Source of the DNA: Gemmatimonas sp.
GTDB taxonomy: Bacteria > Gemmatimonadota > Gemmatimonadetes > Gemmatimonadales > Gemmatimonadaceae
Reading direction: 5' to 3'
Length of the DNA: 64,000 nucleotides
NCBI RefSeq assembly: GCF_021298855.1
Contig: NZ_JAJTHI010000052.1
Location: forward strand, 1 to 64,000
The notes under the pieces are model-generated. The model saw only the letters and a list, made by a program, of their open reading frames with translations. It had not been told where the DNA came from and made no database searches. Positions 20,540 through 29,004 of this stretch are shown here, in pieces. The position numbers and the translations under genes are program-made. Position 1 is the first letter of the stretch. The number at the start of each line of letters is the position of its first letter.

Positions 20540-22855
20540 ATGCCGTCGTTTCCCCGCCGCGCCGCTCGTGCGGCGAGCCTTGTGCTTGCCGTGTGCCTTG
20601 CCCCACCCCAACTCGCCGCCCAGCCCGCGGTGCCAGGGGGCGGCATGAAGCTGGATGCCGCCGTGGCCGACTCGTTCGCCCGCGCGGCGCGCGCCAAGCC
20701 GCGCCCCACGGTGAACATCATCAAGGTGGACGGGGACGCCCCCGAGATCGATGGCAAGCTGACCGAGGGCGTCTGGCAGCGCGGGGCGGCGGTCACCGAG
20801 TTCGTGCAACGGGAGCTCAACGAGGGGGTGCCGGCGTCGGAACGCACCGAAGTCCGCTTTGCGAGCGACGGCAAGAACCTGTACATCGGCGCGCGCCTGT
20901 ACGACCGCGAACCGTCGCTGATCATCCCCGGTGAGAAGATCCGCGACGTCACGCTGGCCAACAGCGATTACGTGGCCTTCATCTTCGACACCTATCACGA
21001 CCATCAGAACGGGTTCGTGTTCGGGACCACGCCGGCGGGCATCGAGTACGATGGCCAGGTGATTCGCGAAGGCGAAGGCGGGGGCGCGAATGTGCCGGGG
21101 CAGAACCGCATGCAGGGTGGGGCCATGGGCGGCTTCAACGTGAACTGGGATGCCAGCTGGACAGTGGCCACCTCCATCGACTCGCTGGGATGGACGGCCG
21201 AGTTCCGCATTCCCTTCTCGACCATCCGGTATCAGTCGGCGAATGGGGAACAGACGTGGGGGCTCAACGTGTCGCGCATGATCCGCCGCAAGAACGAGGA
21301 GCTCTATTGGGCCTTCATTCCGCGGCAGTTCAACCTGTACCGCCTCTCGCTGGCCGGAAACCTGGCGCAGTTGCAGCCCCCGGTGCGCCGCATCCAGACG
21401 GTCACGCCGTACGTGCTCACCTCCAGCCAGCAGCGCTGGACGGGCAATCTGCAGTCCACGACCACGCCCACCGAGGTGGGTGGCGAAATCAAGTACGGCG
21501 TGACACCGGCGCTCACGCTCGACCTCACGGTCAACACGGACTTCGCGCAGGTGGAGGTGGATGACCAGCGCGTGAACCTCACGCGGTTCCCCATCTTCTT
21601 CCCCGAGAAACGGCCGTTCTTTCTGGAGAATGCGGGCGTGTTCTCCGCGGGGACGCCGCAGGCCGTGGATCTGTTCTTCACGCGGCGCATCGGTATTTCC
21701 GACAACGGCACCCCGCAACCCATCCTGGGAGGTGGTCGCCTGTCGGGACGTGTCGGCAGCACCACGGTGGGGCTGCTGCAGATGGTGACGGACTCGCCCG
21801 AGCAGGGATCGCCGGGGCAGTCGTTCTCGGTGGCACGCGCCGTACGCGAGGTGGGCGCGCGTTCGCGCTTCGGCCTCATGGCGGTGCAGCGCCTCTCCAC
21901 CGAGGACGCCGGGGATGTGAATCGCACCTTCGCCGTGGATGGGCGTCTCGGGGTGGGGCAGAAGTGGACGAGCGATCTCTGGGCGGCGAAGACGACCACG
22001 CCGGGACGCACGGGCGACGACTTTGCCTACAGTGGGCGCGTCGCGTTCGCCACCAATGTATTCAACGCCAACGCGCGGGTGGCGCAGATCGGTGAGGACT
22101 TCAATCCCGAGGTGGGCTTCATGAGCCGTCCGGCGGGGTACCGGAGCTTCGATGCGACCGCGATGTATCTGGTGCGCAAGCCCGAGTGGGGGTGGTTCCG
22201 TCAGTGGAATCCGCACGTGAGCTATCGCGGCTTCTATGACATCGAGGACGGCTTCCGCCAGACGGGCTACTGGCACATCGACGTGACGGAAATCGAGTTT
22301 GCCAACAGCTCGCGCTTCGGCCCGGAGTGGAACATCTCCCAGGAAGGGCTCCGGGTGCCCTTCGAGATTTCGCCGGGGGTGGTGCTGCAACCCGGGCAGT
22401 ATCAGTGGGGCACGCTCGGGTTCGACTACACCACTGACCCCAGCGAGAACATCACCGCCACCGGGCGCTTCGATTTCGGCCAGTTCTGGACGGGGACGCG
22501 CAACGGCGGCAGCGGCACGCTCACCGTGCGTCGCGGCGCGACGTTCTCGGGCTCGCTGACGGTGGATCACAACGACGTGCGCCTGCCCGAAGGCAACTTC
22601 ACGCGCACCCTGCAGGCGGTGCGGCTCAACTATTTCTTCACGCCGCGCATCTTCGTGCAGACGCTCACCCAGTACAACAACCAGCAGAAGATCTGGTCGG
22701 CCAACGTCCGCTTCGGCTGGCTCAACACCGCCGGTACCGGGCTGTTCGTGGTGCTCAACGACGGGCGTGAGGCCACCGGCTTCTTCGACTGGGTGCGCCC
22801 GCAGCAGCGCAGCCTGTTCGTGAAGTTCACGCGGCAGTTCGGGACGGGCGGCTGA
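20540..22855 (+). CDS. DUF5916/CBM9-like outer-membrane barrel protein
   Basis: 771-aa exported protein. Start at ATG 20540 gives an Arg-rich N terminus, hydrophobic core and cleavage near LAAQP. Residues about 55-230 form a carbohydrate-binding family 9-like beta sandwich (KVDGDAPEIDGKLTEGVW, then YIGARLYDREP, VAFIFDTYHD). The rest is a DUF5916-type region ending in amphipathic beta strands with a C-terminal RSLFVKFTRQFG, consistent with a membrane barrel. FFPEKRPFFLENAGVF is a hallmark segment of the family. Function of DUF5916 proteins is not established; many bacteria that secrete hydrolases carry several. A longer frame from 20408 overlaps the divergent promoter region and is rejected. 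Confidence 0.9.
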   Translation: MPSFPRRAARAASLVLAVCLAPPQLAAQPAVPGGGMKLDAAVADSFARAARAKPRPTVNIIKVDGDAPEIDGKLTEGVWQRGAAVTEFVQRELNEGVPASERTEVRFASDGKNLYIGARLYDREPSLIIPGEKIRDVTLANSDYVAFIFDTYHDHQNGFVFGTTPAGIEYDGQVIREGEGGGANVPGQNRMQGGAMGGFNVNWDASWTVATSIDSLGWTAEFRIPFSTIRYQSANGEQTWGLNVSRMIRRKNEELYWAFIPRQFNLYRLSLAGNLAQLQPPVRRIQTVTPYVLTSSQQRWTGNLQSTTTPTEVGGEIKYGVTPALTLDLTVNTDFAQVEVDDQRVNLTRFPIFFPEKRPFFLENAGVFSAGTPQAVDLFFTRRIGISDNGTPQPILGGGRLSGRVGSTTVGLLQMVTDSPEQGSPGQSFSVARAVREVGARSRFGLMAVQRLSTEDAGDVNRTFAVDGRLGVGQKWTSDLWAAKTTTPGRTGDDFAYSGRVAFATNVFNANARVAQIGEDFNPEVGFMSRPAGYRSFDATAMYLVRKPEWGWFRQWNPHVSYRGFYDIEDGFRQTGYWHIDVTEIEFANSSRFGPEWNISQEGLRVPFEISPGVVLQPGQYQWGTLGFDYTTDPSENITATGRFDFGQFWTGTRNGGSGTLTVRRGATFSGSLTVDHNDVRLPEGNFTRTLQAVRLNYFFTPRIFVQTLTQYNNQQKIWSANVRFGWLNTAGTGLFVVLNDGREATGFFDWVRPQQRSLFVKFTRQFGTGG

Positions 22856-22863
22856 CCTTGGGA

Positions 22864-22921
22864 GACGCGGAGGCGGGGAGGCGCGGCGACCGCGTGCTCC
22901 GCGCCTCGTTTGCTCCGCGTC
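22864..22921. repeat. Nested inverted repeat downstream of the DUF5916 gene
   Basis: Two nested perfect 9-bp arm pairs: 22864-22872 with 22913-22921, and 22878-22886 with 22899-22907. It starts 8 nt after the stop codon and may act as a transcription end or mRNA stabiliser, though no T tract follows. It resembles the palindromic intergenic units seen elsewhere in the window. Confidence 0.6.
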
Positions 22922-22939
22922 GCCCACGTACGGGTTTCC

Positions 22940-23255
22940 CCTATGGTGCAAGTCCGCCGATCATGGCAGGTTGATCGCGCAGAGTGAGGGCGATGCCAAC
23001 ACGATGCTTCGGCGGGTCGGGGATCGATCCCGATTCCTCGGAGTAGCTGAGGCGAAGCGAGAACGCACCGCGCGCATGGACCCGCTGCAACATTCCACCG
23101 CCGTGTGGAACGCACCGTTGCCGGAAGGCATGCATCCGGCAAGCGGGTGCCGACGCGGACTCAGATGGCAGCAGGCGCCATCGCGGCCTCGGGCCGACGT
23201 CCTCCGCGGACGGCACAGGGAAGCGCCGGGCCCCAGGGTCCGGCGCTTTCTGTTC
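22940..23255 (+). ncRNA. Candidate structured noncoding RNA ending in an intrinsic terminator
   Basis: A 316-nt stretch with no credible protein but dense complementary segments. The clearest part is a three-way junction: ACCCGCT (23079-23085) pairs with AGCGGGT (23142-23148), enclosing hairpins TTCCAC/GTGGAA (23093-23109) and TTGCCGG/CCGGCAA (23118-23142). Further hairpins are TCGGG/CCCGA (23017-23033), GATGGC/GCCATC (23164-23182) and the terminator. It does not carry hallmark sequences of RNase P RNA, tmRNA, SRP RNA, 6S or the common riboswitches that I know. It could be an independent sRNA or a leader with attenuator for the SnoaL-like gene at 23287. Confidence 0.4.
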
Positions 23256-23258
23256 TTC
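23221..23258 (+). terminator. Strong intrinsic terminator
   Basis: Twelve-base-pair stem (23221-23232 with 23237-23248, one G-U pair) around a CCAG loop, followed by a pyrimidine-rich T tract (23247-23258). It ends the candidate RNA, or the DUF5916 transcript, just before the gene at 23287. Confidence 0.8.
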
Positions 23259-23286
23259 TCCCGCGTCCGTCCTGCGATATTGCGGC

Positions 23287-23676
23287 ATGCGAGATCACGC
23301 CGCCGACATTCGTGCCCTGCGCAAGCAGTCCAACGCCGCCATCGCGGCCCTCGACCCCCAGTACGTCGCCAGCTTCATGAGCGAAGACATCGAAGTCGCC
23401 GTGGCCGGTGGGCCGGTGCTGCGCGGCCGCCCCGCCAACATCGACGCCTGGGAAACGCAGATGCGGGCCAAGGGCTTCGGTGGCTACGTCCGCACGCCGG
23501 AGCAGGTGACGGTCGACACGGCGACCGGCACCGCCCGCGAAGTGGGCCACTGGGTCGGGCGCTGGCGCGTGAACGGCCGTGCGCACGAACAGGAAGGGCG
23601 CTACACGGCCGAGTGGAAGCTCGGTACGATGGGCTGGGAAATCGCGCGCGAAGCGTTCACCGAGGACGGCGACTGA
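23287..23676 (+). CDS. SnoaL/DUF4440-like (NTF2-fold) small protein
   Basis: 129-aa cytoplasmic protein of the NTF2-like superfamily in the style of DUF4440: N-terminal helix DIRALRKQSNAAIAALD, then YVASFMSEDIEVAVAGGPVLRGRPAN, and closing strands GRWRVNGRAHEQEGRYTAEWKL and GWEIAREAF. Such proteins are small ligand binders or isomerase-like enzymes with no single function. It starts 29 nt after a strong terminator, so either it has its own short promoter or the terminator is regulatory. Its last 20 bases overlap the convergent amidohydrolase gene. Confidence 0.85.
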   Translation: MRDHAADIRALRKQSNAAIAALDPQYVASFMSEDIEVAVAGGPVLRGRPANIDAWETQMRAKGFGGYVRTPEQVTVDTATGTAREVGHWVGRWRVNGRAHEQEGRYTAEWKLGTMGWEIAREAFTEDGD

Positions 23677-25264
23677 CCATCGCGCGGGTGCGCCGCAGGG
23701 TGCGTCCGGCCCGCGTGCCGGTCACCGCCCCGTCCCGCACGGCGAACACGCCGTTCACCAATACGTGCTCGATCCCGCGCGACGGCGCCGAGGGATTCGT
23801 GTACGTGGCCTGATCGATCACGGTGGCGCTGTCGAACACCACCAGATCGGCACGCATCCCTTCGGCCACCTGCCCGCGATCGTCGAGGCCCATGAGCGAC
23901 GCGGGGAGCCACGTCATCTTGCGGATGGCGGCGCTCCAGCTGAGGGCACGCTGTTCGCGCACGTAGCGGCCGAGCACGCGGGGGAAGGTGCCGAAGGCGC
24001 GCGGGTGTGAAACGTTCTCGGGGAGTGCCGCATCGCAATCGCAGGCGATGGCGACGTCCGGATCGGCGATGAGCTGGACGAGATCGGCTTCGGCGCCGAA
24101 GCCGAGGATCGCACTGGGCGTGCGCTGCTCGAGCACGCGCACGACGGCCTCGCCCGGGGTGGCGATCTGCTCGCGGTCCATGACCTGCTGGAGCGTGGTG
24201 CCATCGTCATTCAGCAGGATGCCGGCCGCCCCGGTGAAGCGCGCGGCAATGGCTTCGTCGGCCTCCCGGATGATGCGGGCACGCAGCGTGGAATCGCGGA
24301 ACCGCTCGCGCATGGCGACGATGCCGCCATCCTGCGCCCACCCCGGAATGATGAGCTGGGCGAGCGCCGTCTGCCCCGAGAGGTAGGGGTACACGTCCGC
24401 CGACACCCAGCGTCCCTGCCGCGTCTCCTGCTGCATGCTATCGAGCATGCGGCGTGCCCCACCCTGGGCCCGCCCCTGCAGCTTCATGTGCGTGAACACC
24501 GGCACCATGCCGCTCGCGAAGCCGATCGCCATCGTCTCCCGCATCCCCGCGACAGAACTGAAGCCCGACTCCGGGGTGAGCCGGTCGTGGTTGGTGAAGA
24601 AGGTGCCCCACGGCTTCGCCACGGCGAGCACACGATTGACTTCGTCGACGGTGGCGAAGTAGGCGGGCTTGTAATCGAGCCCGGCCGACACCCCGAAGCC
24701 GCCGGCCTCGAGCCCCGCAGTGACGAGTTGCTGCATGCGCCCGATCTGCTCGTCGGTGGGGCGTACATCGCGGACCCCCACCACCGTACTCCAGATGCTG
24801 TTGAACGGCACGCTCGCCGCCACGTTGACGGCGGTCCCCGCGGTCTCGATGCCGGCGAGTTGGGTCTGCAGATCCACCGGACCGCCACCATCGGCGTTGA
24901 GCAGCACGGTGGTCACTCCCTGCGTGAGCAGGTTGGCCGCGGTGCCGAGCGCGCGCGGATTGGCGTGACTGTGCACATTGATGAAGCCCGGAGCGATCAT
25001 GCGCCCGCGCACATCGAGCACCTCGCGCGACGAGGCGCGCGCGAGGTTGCCGACGCGCACGATGCGGTCGCCGCGAATGCCCACGTCGGCGAGTCGCATG
25101 CCCCCGCCGGTCCCGTCCACGACGGTGCCGCCACGCAGCACGAGATCGTACGGCGCCTCCTGCGCGGCGAGCGGTGTGGCGGCGGCACTCGCGGCGAGCA
25201 CGGCGATCAGCACCGCCACGGCGTCGTGCCGGTGGGTGGTCAACGAGCGGAACATCATGAGCAT
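23657..25264 (-). CDS. Exported D-aminoacylase/N-acyl-D-amino-acid deacylase-like amidohydrolase
   Basis: 535 aa, metal-dependent amidohydrolase superfamily. N-terminal signal peptide ends near PLAAQ. YDLVLRGGTVVDGTGGG begins the composite beta sandwich; NVHSHAN holds the HxH metal pair, FTNHD and FTHMK are later His ligands, and DCDAAL carries the final catalytic Asp region. C-terminal DLVVFDSATV with VLVNG closes the sandwich, as in D-aminoacylases. Probably hydrolyses N-acyl amino acids or small amides in the periplasm. The downstream minus gene order runs from the 156-aa secreted protein (25278) into this gene with 13 nt between, so they are likely cotranscribed. Confidence 0.9.
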   Translation of the reverse strand: MLMMFRSLTTHRHDAVAVLIAVLAASAAATPLAAQEAPYDLVLRGGTVVDGTGGGMRLADVGIRGDRIVRVGNLARASSREVLDVRGRMIAPGFINVHSHANPRALGTAANLLTQGVTTVLLNADGGGPVDLQTQLAGIETAGTAVNVAASVPFNSIWSTVVGVRDVRPTDEQIGRMQQLVTAGLEAGGFGVSAGLDYKPAYFATVDEVNRVLAVAKPWGTFFTNHDRLTPESGFSSVAGMRETMAIGFASGMVPVFTHMKLQGRAQGGARRMLDSMQQETRQGRWVSADVYPYLSGQTALAQLIIPGWAQDGGIVAMRERFRDSTLRARIIREADEAIAARFTGAAGILLNDDGTTLQQVMDREQIATPGEAVVRVLEQRTPSAILGFGAEADLVQLIADPDVAIACDCDAALPENVSHPRAFGTFPRVLGRYVREQRALSWSAAIRKMTWLPASLMGLDDRGQVAEGMRADLVVFDSATVIDQATYTNPSAPSRGIEHVLVNGVFAVRDGAVTGTRAGRTLRRTRAMVSRRPR

Positions 25265-25277
25265 GGGCGCCTCCCGG

Positions 25278-25748
25278 TCAGGGTATGCGGAGATAGGTGG
25301 CGAACGTCACGCCGGTCGTGCGCCCCTCGGCATCCTCACGCATGTACACCACGCCGATCGTATTGTGATCGGGCGAGAGCACGTTGGTGAGGCGCTGCGT
25401 GACGCGTCCGTTATTCGTGTTCACGATCTCGTTCACCAGCGGTGACAGGGCGCGCACGGCGGCGTGGGTCTGCGAGGCGTTGCCCGTGACCGGCATGGCG
25501 CGCCCGTCGAAGGTGGTGGTGTACCACCAGCGCGTGGTGTCGCCCCTGGCGTTCACGGCCTGAACGGTCACGCGCATGCCGCCCGCGCCGTGCGGCTCGT
25601 AGGTCATGATGTTGCTGGCGGGCGCCGGGGCGTCACTCTTGAGAAGCCAGCGACCGAAGCGGGGATTGCCCGACTGCGCCGCCGCTGCGGACGCGGCGCC
25701 AAGCCACAGCAGGGTACCGAAGAGCCAGGAGCCTGCACGCATATACAC
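25278..25748 (-). CDS. Small exported protein of unknown function
   Basis: 156 aa with a clear signal peptide (GSWLFGTLLWLGAASAAAAQS). An in-frame ATG at 25742 is an equally good start. The mature part has beta-rich character (MRVTVQAVNARGD, WWYTTTFDGRAMP, RVTQRLTNVLSPD, TIGVVYMREDAEG), suggesting a small lipocalin-like or beta-sandwich domain, but I recognise no family. First gene of a two-gene unit with the amidohydrolase. Confidence 0.8.
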   Translation of the reverse strand: MYMRAGSWLFGTLLWLGAASAAAAQSGNPRFGRWLLKSDAPAPASNIMTYEPHGAGGMRVTVQAVNARGDTTRWWYTTTFDGRAMPVTGNASQTHAAVRALSPLVNEIVNTNNGRVTQRLTNVLSPDHNTIGVVYMREDAEGRTTGVTFATYLRIP

Positions 25749-25799
25749 ACTCGCGGGAGGGGGAATGGCGAATGTAGCGCCGCCTCGTCGCTGTCGCTG

Positions 25800-26045
25800 A
25801 CGGGCGGGGTCGGGGTCTTGGTCGGGGTCGCGGTCGGAGTCACCGCGCCCTCACGGAGCGCACCGAGGTGGTCGAGGATAATGAGAACAGCCTGCATGCG
25901 GGCGTGCCCTCGCGGTGACTGAACCCATCGGGCAGTGGGCTGTGCAGGGAAGACCAGGGAGCACTGCCGAATGCGGCTGTGCTCTGTTGCGGTTCTCCAT
26001 GTCCTCCACCGCCTCGGTGCCCTCTGTGACGGCGCGTCGCGCTCA
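25800..26045. repeat. Dispersed palindromic element, copy 1 (CACGGAG-arm family)
   Basis: Occupies most of the 378-bp gap between the small secreted protein and the MFS gene, which otherwise holds no gene. It begins with GTCGGGG-type direct repeats (25808-25840), then arm 25851-25877, an about 125-nt middle, and arm 26003-26029; the arms pair at about 23 of 27 positions. The same order of GTCGGGG repeats, arm, GAGCACTGC middle and inverted arm recurs at 47086-47246, so this is a mobile or amplified intergenic element. Confidence 0.75.
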
Positions 26046-26126
26046 TCTCTCATTTCTCGCCGCTCGTTGCTCCCCGCTCGAGCGCGAACGGGACCGTCGG
26101 GATCGGCCGTGCGCCGTGCCGGCGCG

Positions 26127-27398
26127 TCAGCGCCGCGCGGCTCGCAGCGGCCTGACCAGCAGGGTGAGGAGCAGCCCCACGCCCAGCAGGGCCGCGAGCA
26201 GCTGCAGCGGCTGATCATAGATGGCCACGCGCGACATGCCGGGCGCGAGTGCGGCACGGGCACGCTCGGACAGCTCGGTGATGATGACGGGGCCGAGCAC
26301 GGCCGCCACGCTCCACGCGGTCAGCAGTGCGCCATGAATGGCGCCGACGTTGGCTGTGCCGAAGAGGTCGGCGAGGAAGGCGGGAATGGTGGCGAAGCCC
26401 CCGCCGTACATGGTGAACACCGTGAGCAGGCACACGAGAAACGGCCACCAGGCGCCGGCGCGGGCCAATTGCGGGATGACCAGGAACAGCCCCAGCTGGG
26501 CGCCGAAGAAGAGCAGATACGTATTGCGGCGGCCAAGGCGATCGGAGATGGTGCTCCAGAAGAGTCGCCCGCCCGCATTGCAGAGGCTGATCATCGCCAC
26601 CACGGCGGCGGCTTGCGCGGGGGTGCGTCCGAAGAGGTCCTGCATCATGGGGCTTGCCTGGGCGAGAATGCCAATGCCCGCCGTGACGTTGATGCAGAGC
26701 ATGCCCCAGAGCAAAGCGAACTGCGGGGTGCGCAGCGCCTCGCGGCGCGTGTAGCCGGGGTGCCCGACCGGCGCTGTGTTGGCCGTGGGGGCGCTGGCCG
26801 CTACGGCCCGTACGGGGGCGGGGCGCAGCAGCTGCGCGCCGGCCAGCATGAGCAGCAGGTACGCACCGGCAAGCACCAGGAGGGTGTCGGCCACCCCGAC
26901 GCGTTCAATGAGCCACGCGTTCGCATGGCCGGCAATGAACGCCCCGCCGCCAAAGCCCATGATGGCGAACCCGGTGGCCATGCCGCGCCGGTCGGGGAAC
27001 CACCGCACCAGCGTACTCACGGGGGCGATGTAGCCGATGCCGCAGCCAATGCCGCACAGGATGCCAAGCCCCAGGAAGAGCAACAGCGGCTGCCGCAGAT
27101 GCAGCCCGACGGCTCCCACCGCAAGGCCGGAGGCGAAGCAGAGAGCCGCCAGTCGCGCCGCCATCCGGGCGCCGCGGCGTTCGACCCAGGGGCCCCACGT
27201 GGCGGCGCTCAGCCCCAGCAGGACGAGGGCGCTGGTGAACGTGGTGTACGGCGGACTCCCCCACCACGGCAGTGATGGCATGGCCGCCGTGATGGGGCGA
27301 TTGAGCGTGCTCCAGGCATACACGGAGCCGATGCCGAGGTGCACCAGCACGGCCCCCAACGGGATCGTCCAGCGGCGGGGAGGCGGGGTGAGCTGCAT
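26127..27398 (-). CDS. MFS transporter, oxalate/formate antiporter-like (OFA) family
   Basis: 423-aa inner-membrane carrier with about 12 hydrophobic segments. Start ATG 27398 (MQLTPPPRRWTIPLGAV). Features typical of the OFA group: GIGSVYAWSTLNRPI in helix 1, GIGCGIGYIAPVSTLVRWFPDRRGMATG between helices 4 and 5, and DRLGRRNTYLLFF after helix 8. Substrates of this group are small carboxylates such as oxalate, formate or pyruvate; the substrate here cannot be read. Divergent from the PNPOx gene, 66 nt apart, so the two share a promoter region. Confidence 0.9.
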   Translation of the reverse strand: MQLTPPPRRWTIPLGAVLVHLGIGSVYAWSTLNRPITAAMPSLPWWGSPPYTTFTSALVLLGLSAATWGPWVERRGARMAARLAALCFASGLAVGAVGLHLRQPLLLFLGLGILCGIGCGIGYIAPVSTLVRWFPDRRGMATGFAIMGFGGGAFIAGHANAWLIERVGVADTLLVLAGAYLLLMLAGAQLLRPAPVRAVAASAPTANTAPVGHPGYTRREALRTPQFALLWGMLCINVTAGIGILAQASPMMQDLFGRTPAQAAAVVAMISLCNAGGRLFWSTISDRLGRRNTYLLFFGAQLGLFLVIPQLARAGAWWPFLVCLLTVFTMYGGGFATIPAFLADLFGTANVGAIHGALLTAWSVAAVLGPVIITELSERARAALAPGMSRVAIYDQPLQLLAALLGVGLLLTLLVRPLRAARR

Positions 27399-27464
27399 AC
27401 GGCATGGTGAACGAGCCAGCGGGAGGTTCCGTTGCCGCGTGTGCCGGGGGGCTAGCTTTGGTGC

Positions 27465-28046
27465 ATGCGTGCCATTCTCATCACGTCCCTGGGCGCTCTG
27501 CTGCTGACGGGCATCTCCCTGTCGGCGCCGGCCCACGCCCAGGCCCAGACGTCGGCTCCCCCGGCGCTTGCCCCGTCGGTATTGGACTCGATTGCCCGTC
27601 GCATCGTGACGGCGGCCCGATATGCCACGCTGGCCACCGTGGACGGTGCCGGACGTCCGCAGGTGCGCACCATCCAGCCGCGTCACCCCGACGCCACCTG
27701 GTCGGTGTGGTTCGCCACCAACCCGCGCACCCGCAAGGTGAAGGAGGTGGAGCACCGCGGGGCCGTGGCCCTCCACTACTTCGACCCGGCCACGCAGAGC
27801 TACGTGGCCGTGACCGGCACAGCCCGCGTGGTGCGCGATCGCGCCACGCAGGATGCGCACTGGGATGACGCGTGGACCGCCTTCTACCCCGACCGGACGC
27901 ACGGTGTGGTGCTCATCGTGGTCGACGCGGCGCGCGTGGAGGTGGTGAGTCCCAAACTGGGGGTGGAGAGTGATGCGCTCACGTGGCGTCCGCAATCGTT
28001 CACCGTACGTCCCGCCGGTGTGGGCCCCGCGCGGAGGCGGCCATGA
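27465..28046 (+). CDS. Exported PNPOx-like split-barrel (putative FMN-binding) protein
   Basis: 193 aa with signal peptide (ITSLGALLLTGISLSAPAHA, then QAQ). The mature part is a pyridoxamine-phosphate-oxidase-like split barrel: YATLATVDGAGRPQVRTIQP, VWFATNPRTRKVKEVEHRGAVALHYFD, VAVTGTARVVRD, as in general-stress-protein-26-type flavin proteins. Export of such a domain is unusual. The stop overlaps the start of the first YeeE/YedE gene (ATGA), pointing to a joint role, perhaps in redox or sulfur handling at the membrane. Function not known. Confidence 0.85.
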   Translation: MRAILITSLGALLLTGISLSAPAHAQAQTSAPPALAPSVLDSIARRIVTAARYATLATVDGAGRPQVRTIQPRHPDATWSVWFATNPRTRKVKEVEHRGAVALHYFDPATQSYVAVTGTARVVRDRATQDAHWDDAWTAFYPDRTHGVVLIVVDAARVEVVSPKLGVESDALTWRPQSFTVRPAGVGPARRRP

Positions 28047-28528
28047 CGACGGCGTGGTTCGGGGCCGGACTGTTCCCGTTTGGCTGGGCGCAGTATCTGG
28101 CGGGGGGGCTGCTCATTGGCAGCGGCGTGGCGCTGCTGTTCGTGCTCACGGGCCTCATTGGTGGCATGAGCTCGGTGTACTCCTCCACGTGGTCGTATCT
28201 CGTGCCGCACCCGTTCTTTCAGCAGCGCCCTCTCGTGGCCAGCCGTGGCTGGCGTCTCGCGTACGCCCTGGGGCTCGTGCTGGGCGCGCTGCTCTGGTTT
28301 CTGTGGTCGGGGCAGAGTACCCGCGTGGCGGTGAGCATTCCCACCTGGCAGCTCTTCGTGGGCGGACTGCTCGTGGGCTACGGCGCTCGGCTGTCGCAGG
28401 GGTGCACGTCGGGACACGGCATTTGCGGGCTCGCCTCGCTCTCGCGCCCCTCACTGGTGGCGGTGCTCACCTTCATGGCGACGGCCTTCCTCACGGCCAA
28501 CGTCGTGGCCCGGCTGGGCGGGGCGTGA
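28043..28528 (+). CDS. YeeE/YedE family sulfur transporter half, first of pair
   Basis: 161-aa membrane protein with about four hydrophobic segments and the family Cys signature GCTSGHGICGLASLS. In the YeeE/YedE (DUF395) family such segments form a pore that conducts thiosulfate-like sulfur species past paired cysteines. Two short halves encoded side by side, as here, match the PmpA/PmpB-type split form. Start ATG 28043 lies inside the PNPOx stop. Confidence 0.9.
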   Translation: MTTAWFGAGLFPFGWAQYLAGGLLIGSGVALLFVLTGLIGGMSSVYSSTWSYLVPHPFFQQRPLVASRGWRLAYALGLVLGALLWFLWSGQSTRVAVSIPTWQLFVGGLLVGYGARLSQGCTSGHGICGLASLSRPSLVAVLTFMATAFLTANVVARLGGA

Positions 28529-28530
28529 GG

Positions 28531-28998
28531 ATGGCTTCCACCATCATTCCCACCGTGACGCGCGACGGCGCTCCGATTGCCAATGCGACGCCGCGCGCGG
28601 TACAGGCGGCCGCGCTCACCGCCGGCGTGCTGTTCGGGTTCGGCCTCGCACTCTCCACGATGATTCGCCCCGAGATCGTGCTCGGCTTTCTGCGCTTCAC
28701 CGATCTCGGGCTCATGCTCGTGATGGGCGGTGGCGTGCTCGTCGCCATGGTAGCGTATCAGCTGGCGCCGCGATTGCTCACGCGCCCGTTGCTGGGTGGC
28801 GCGTTTGCACGGCGCACCGCCGTGCTCGATCGCCCGACCGTGGCCGGTGCCGCCATCTTCGGGATCGGCTGGGGACTGTGTGGAGTCTGCCCCGGTCCAG
28901 CCATCGCCGGGCTCGGTGCCGGCAGCTGGGAGCTGGGATGGGCCATTGCCGGCATCGCGCTGGGGGCGCTGGCGCAGGGACTCACGACCCGGCGGTAA
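28531..28998 (+). CDS. YeeE/YedE family sulfur transporter half, second of pair
   Basis: 155 aa, start ATG 28531 two bases after the first half, with GTGAGG before it as ribosome binding site. About four hydrophobic segments; GWGLCGVCPGPAI is the second-half Cys motif of YeeE/YedE proteins. Likely combines with the preceding protein into one inner-membrane channel for thiosulfate or another sulfur species. No rhodanese or sulfite oxidase gene is adjacent; the exported flavin-fold protein upstream is the only partner visible. Confidence 0.9.
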   Translation: MASTIIPTVTRDGAPIANATPRAVQAAALTAGVLFGFGLALSTMIRPEIVLGFLRFTDLGLMLVMGGGVLVAMVAYQLAPRLLTRPLLGGAFARRTAVLDRPTVAGAAIFGIGWGLCGVCPGPAIAGLGAGSWELGWAIAGIALGALAQGLTTRR

Positions 28999-29004
28999 TC
29001 GGAT

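Noticed and set aside
20447-22951. An 834-codon open frame on the minus strand opposite the DUF5916 gene
   Set aside because: Low-complexity His/Arg/Gly-rich translation without domains; the plus frame has a signal peptide, CBM9-like domain and family hallmark segments.
22940-22960. GGTGCAAGTCC resembling the cobalamin riboswitch segment
   Set aside because: The essential downstream CCCGC-ACTGT and later AGCCAGG boxes are missing, and the next gene has no link to cobalamin.
23015-23040. A hairpin with 7-nt loop looking like a tRNA T arm
   Set aside because: The loop lacks TTC, and no D arm, anticodon arm or acceptor pairing can be built around it.
22971-23813. Open frame over the structured region on the plus strand
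   Set aside because: Crosses a strong terminator, has no recognisable protein features and overlaps the SnoaL-like gene out of frame; the hairpins argue for RNA.
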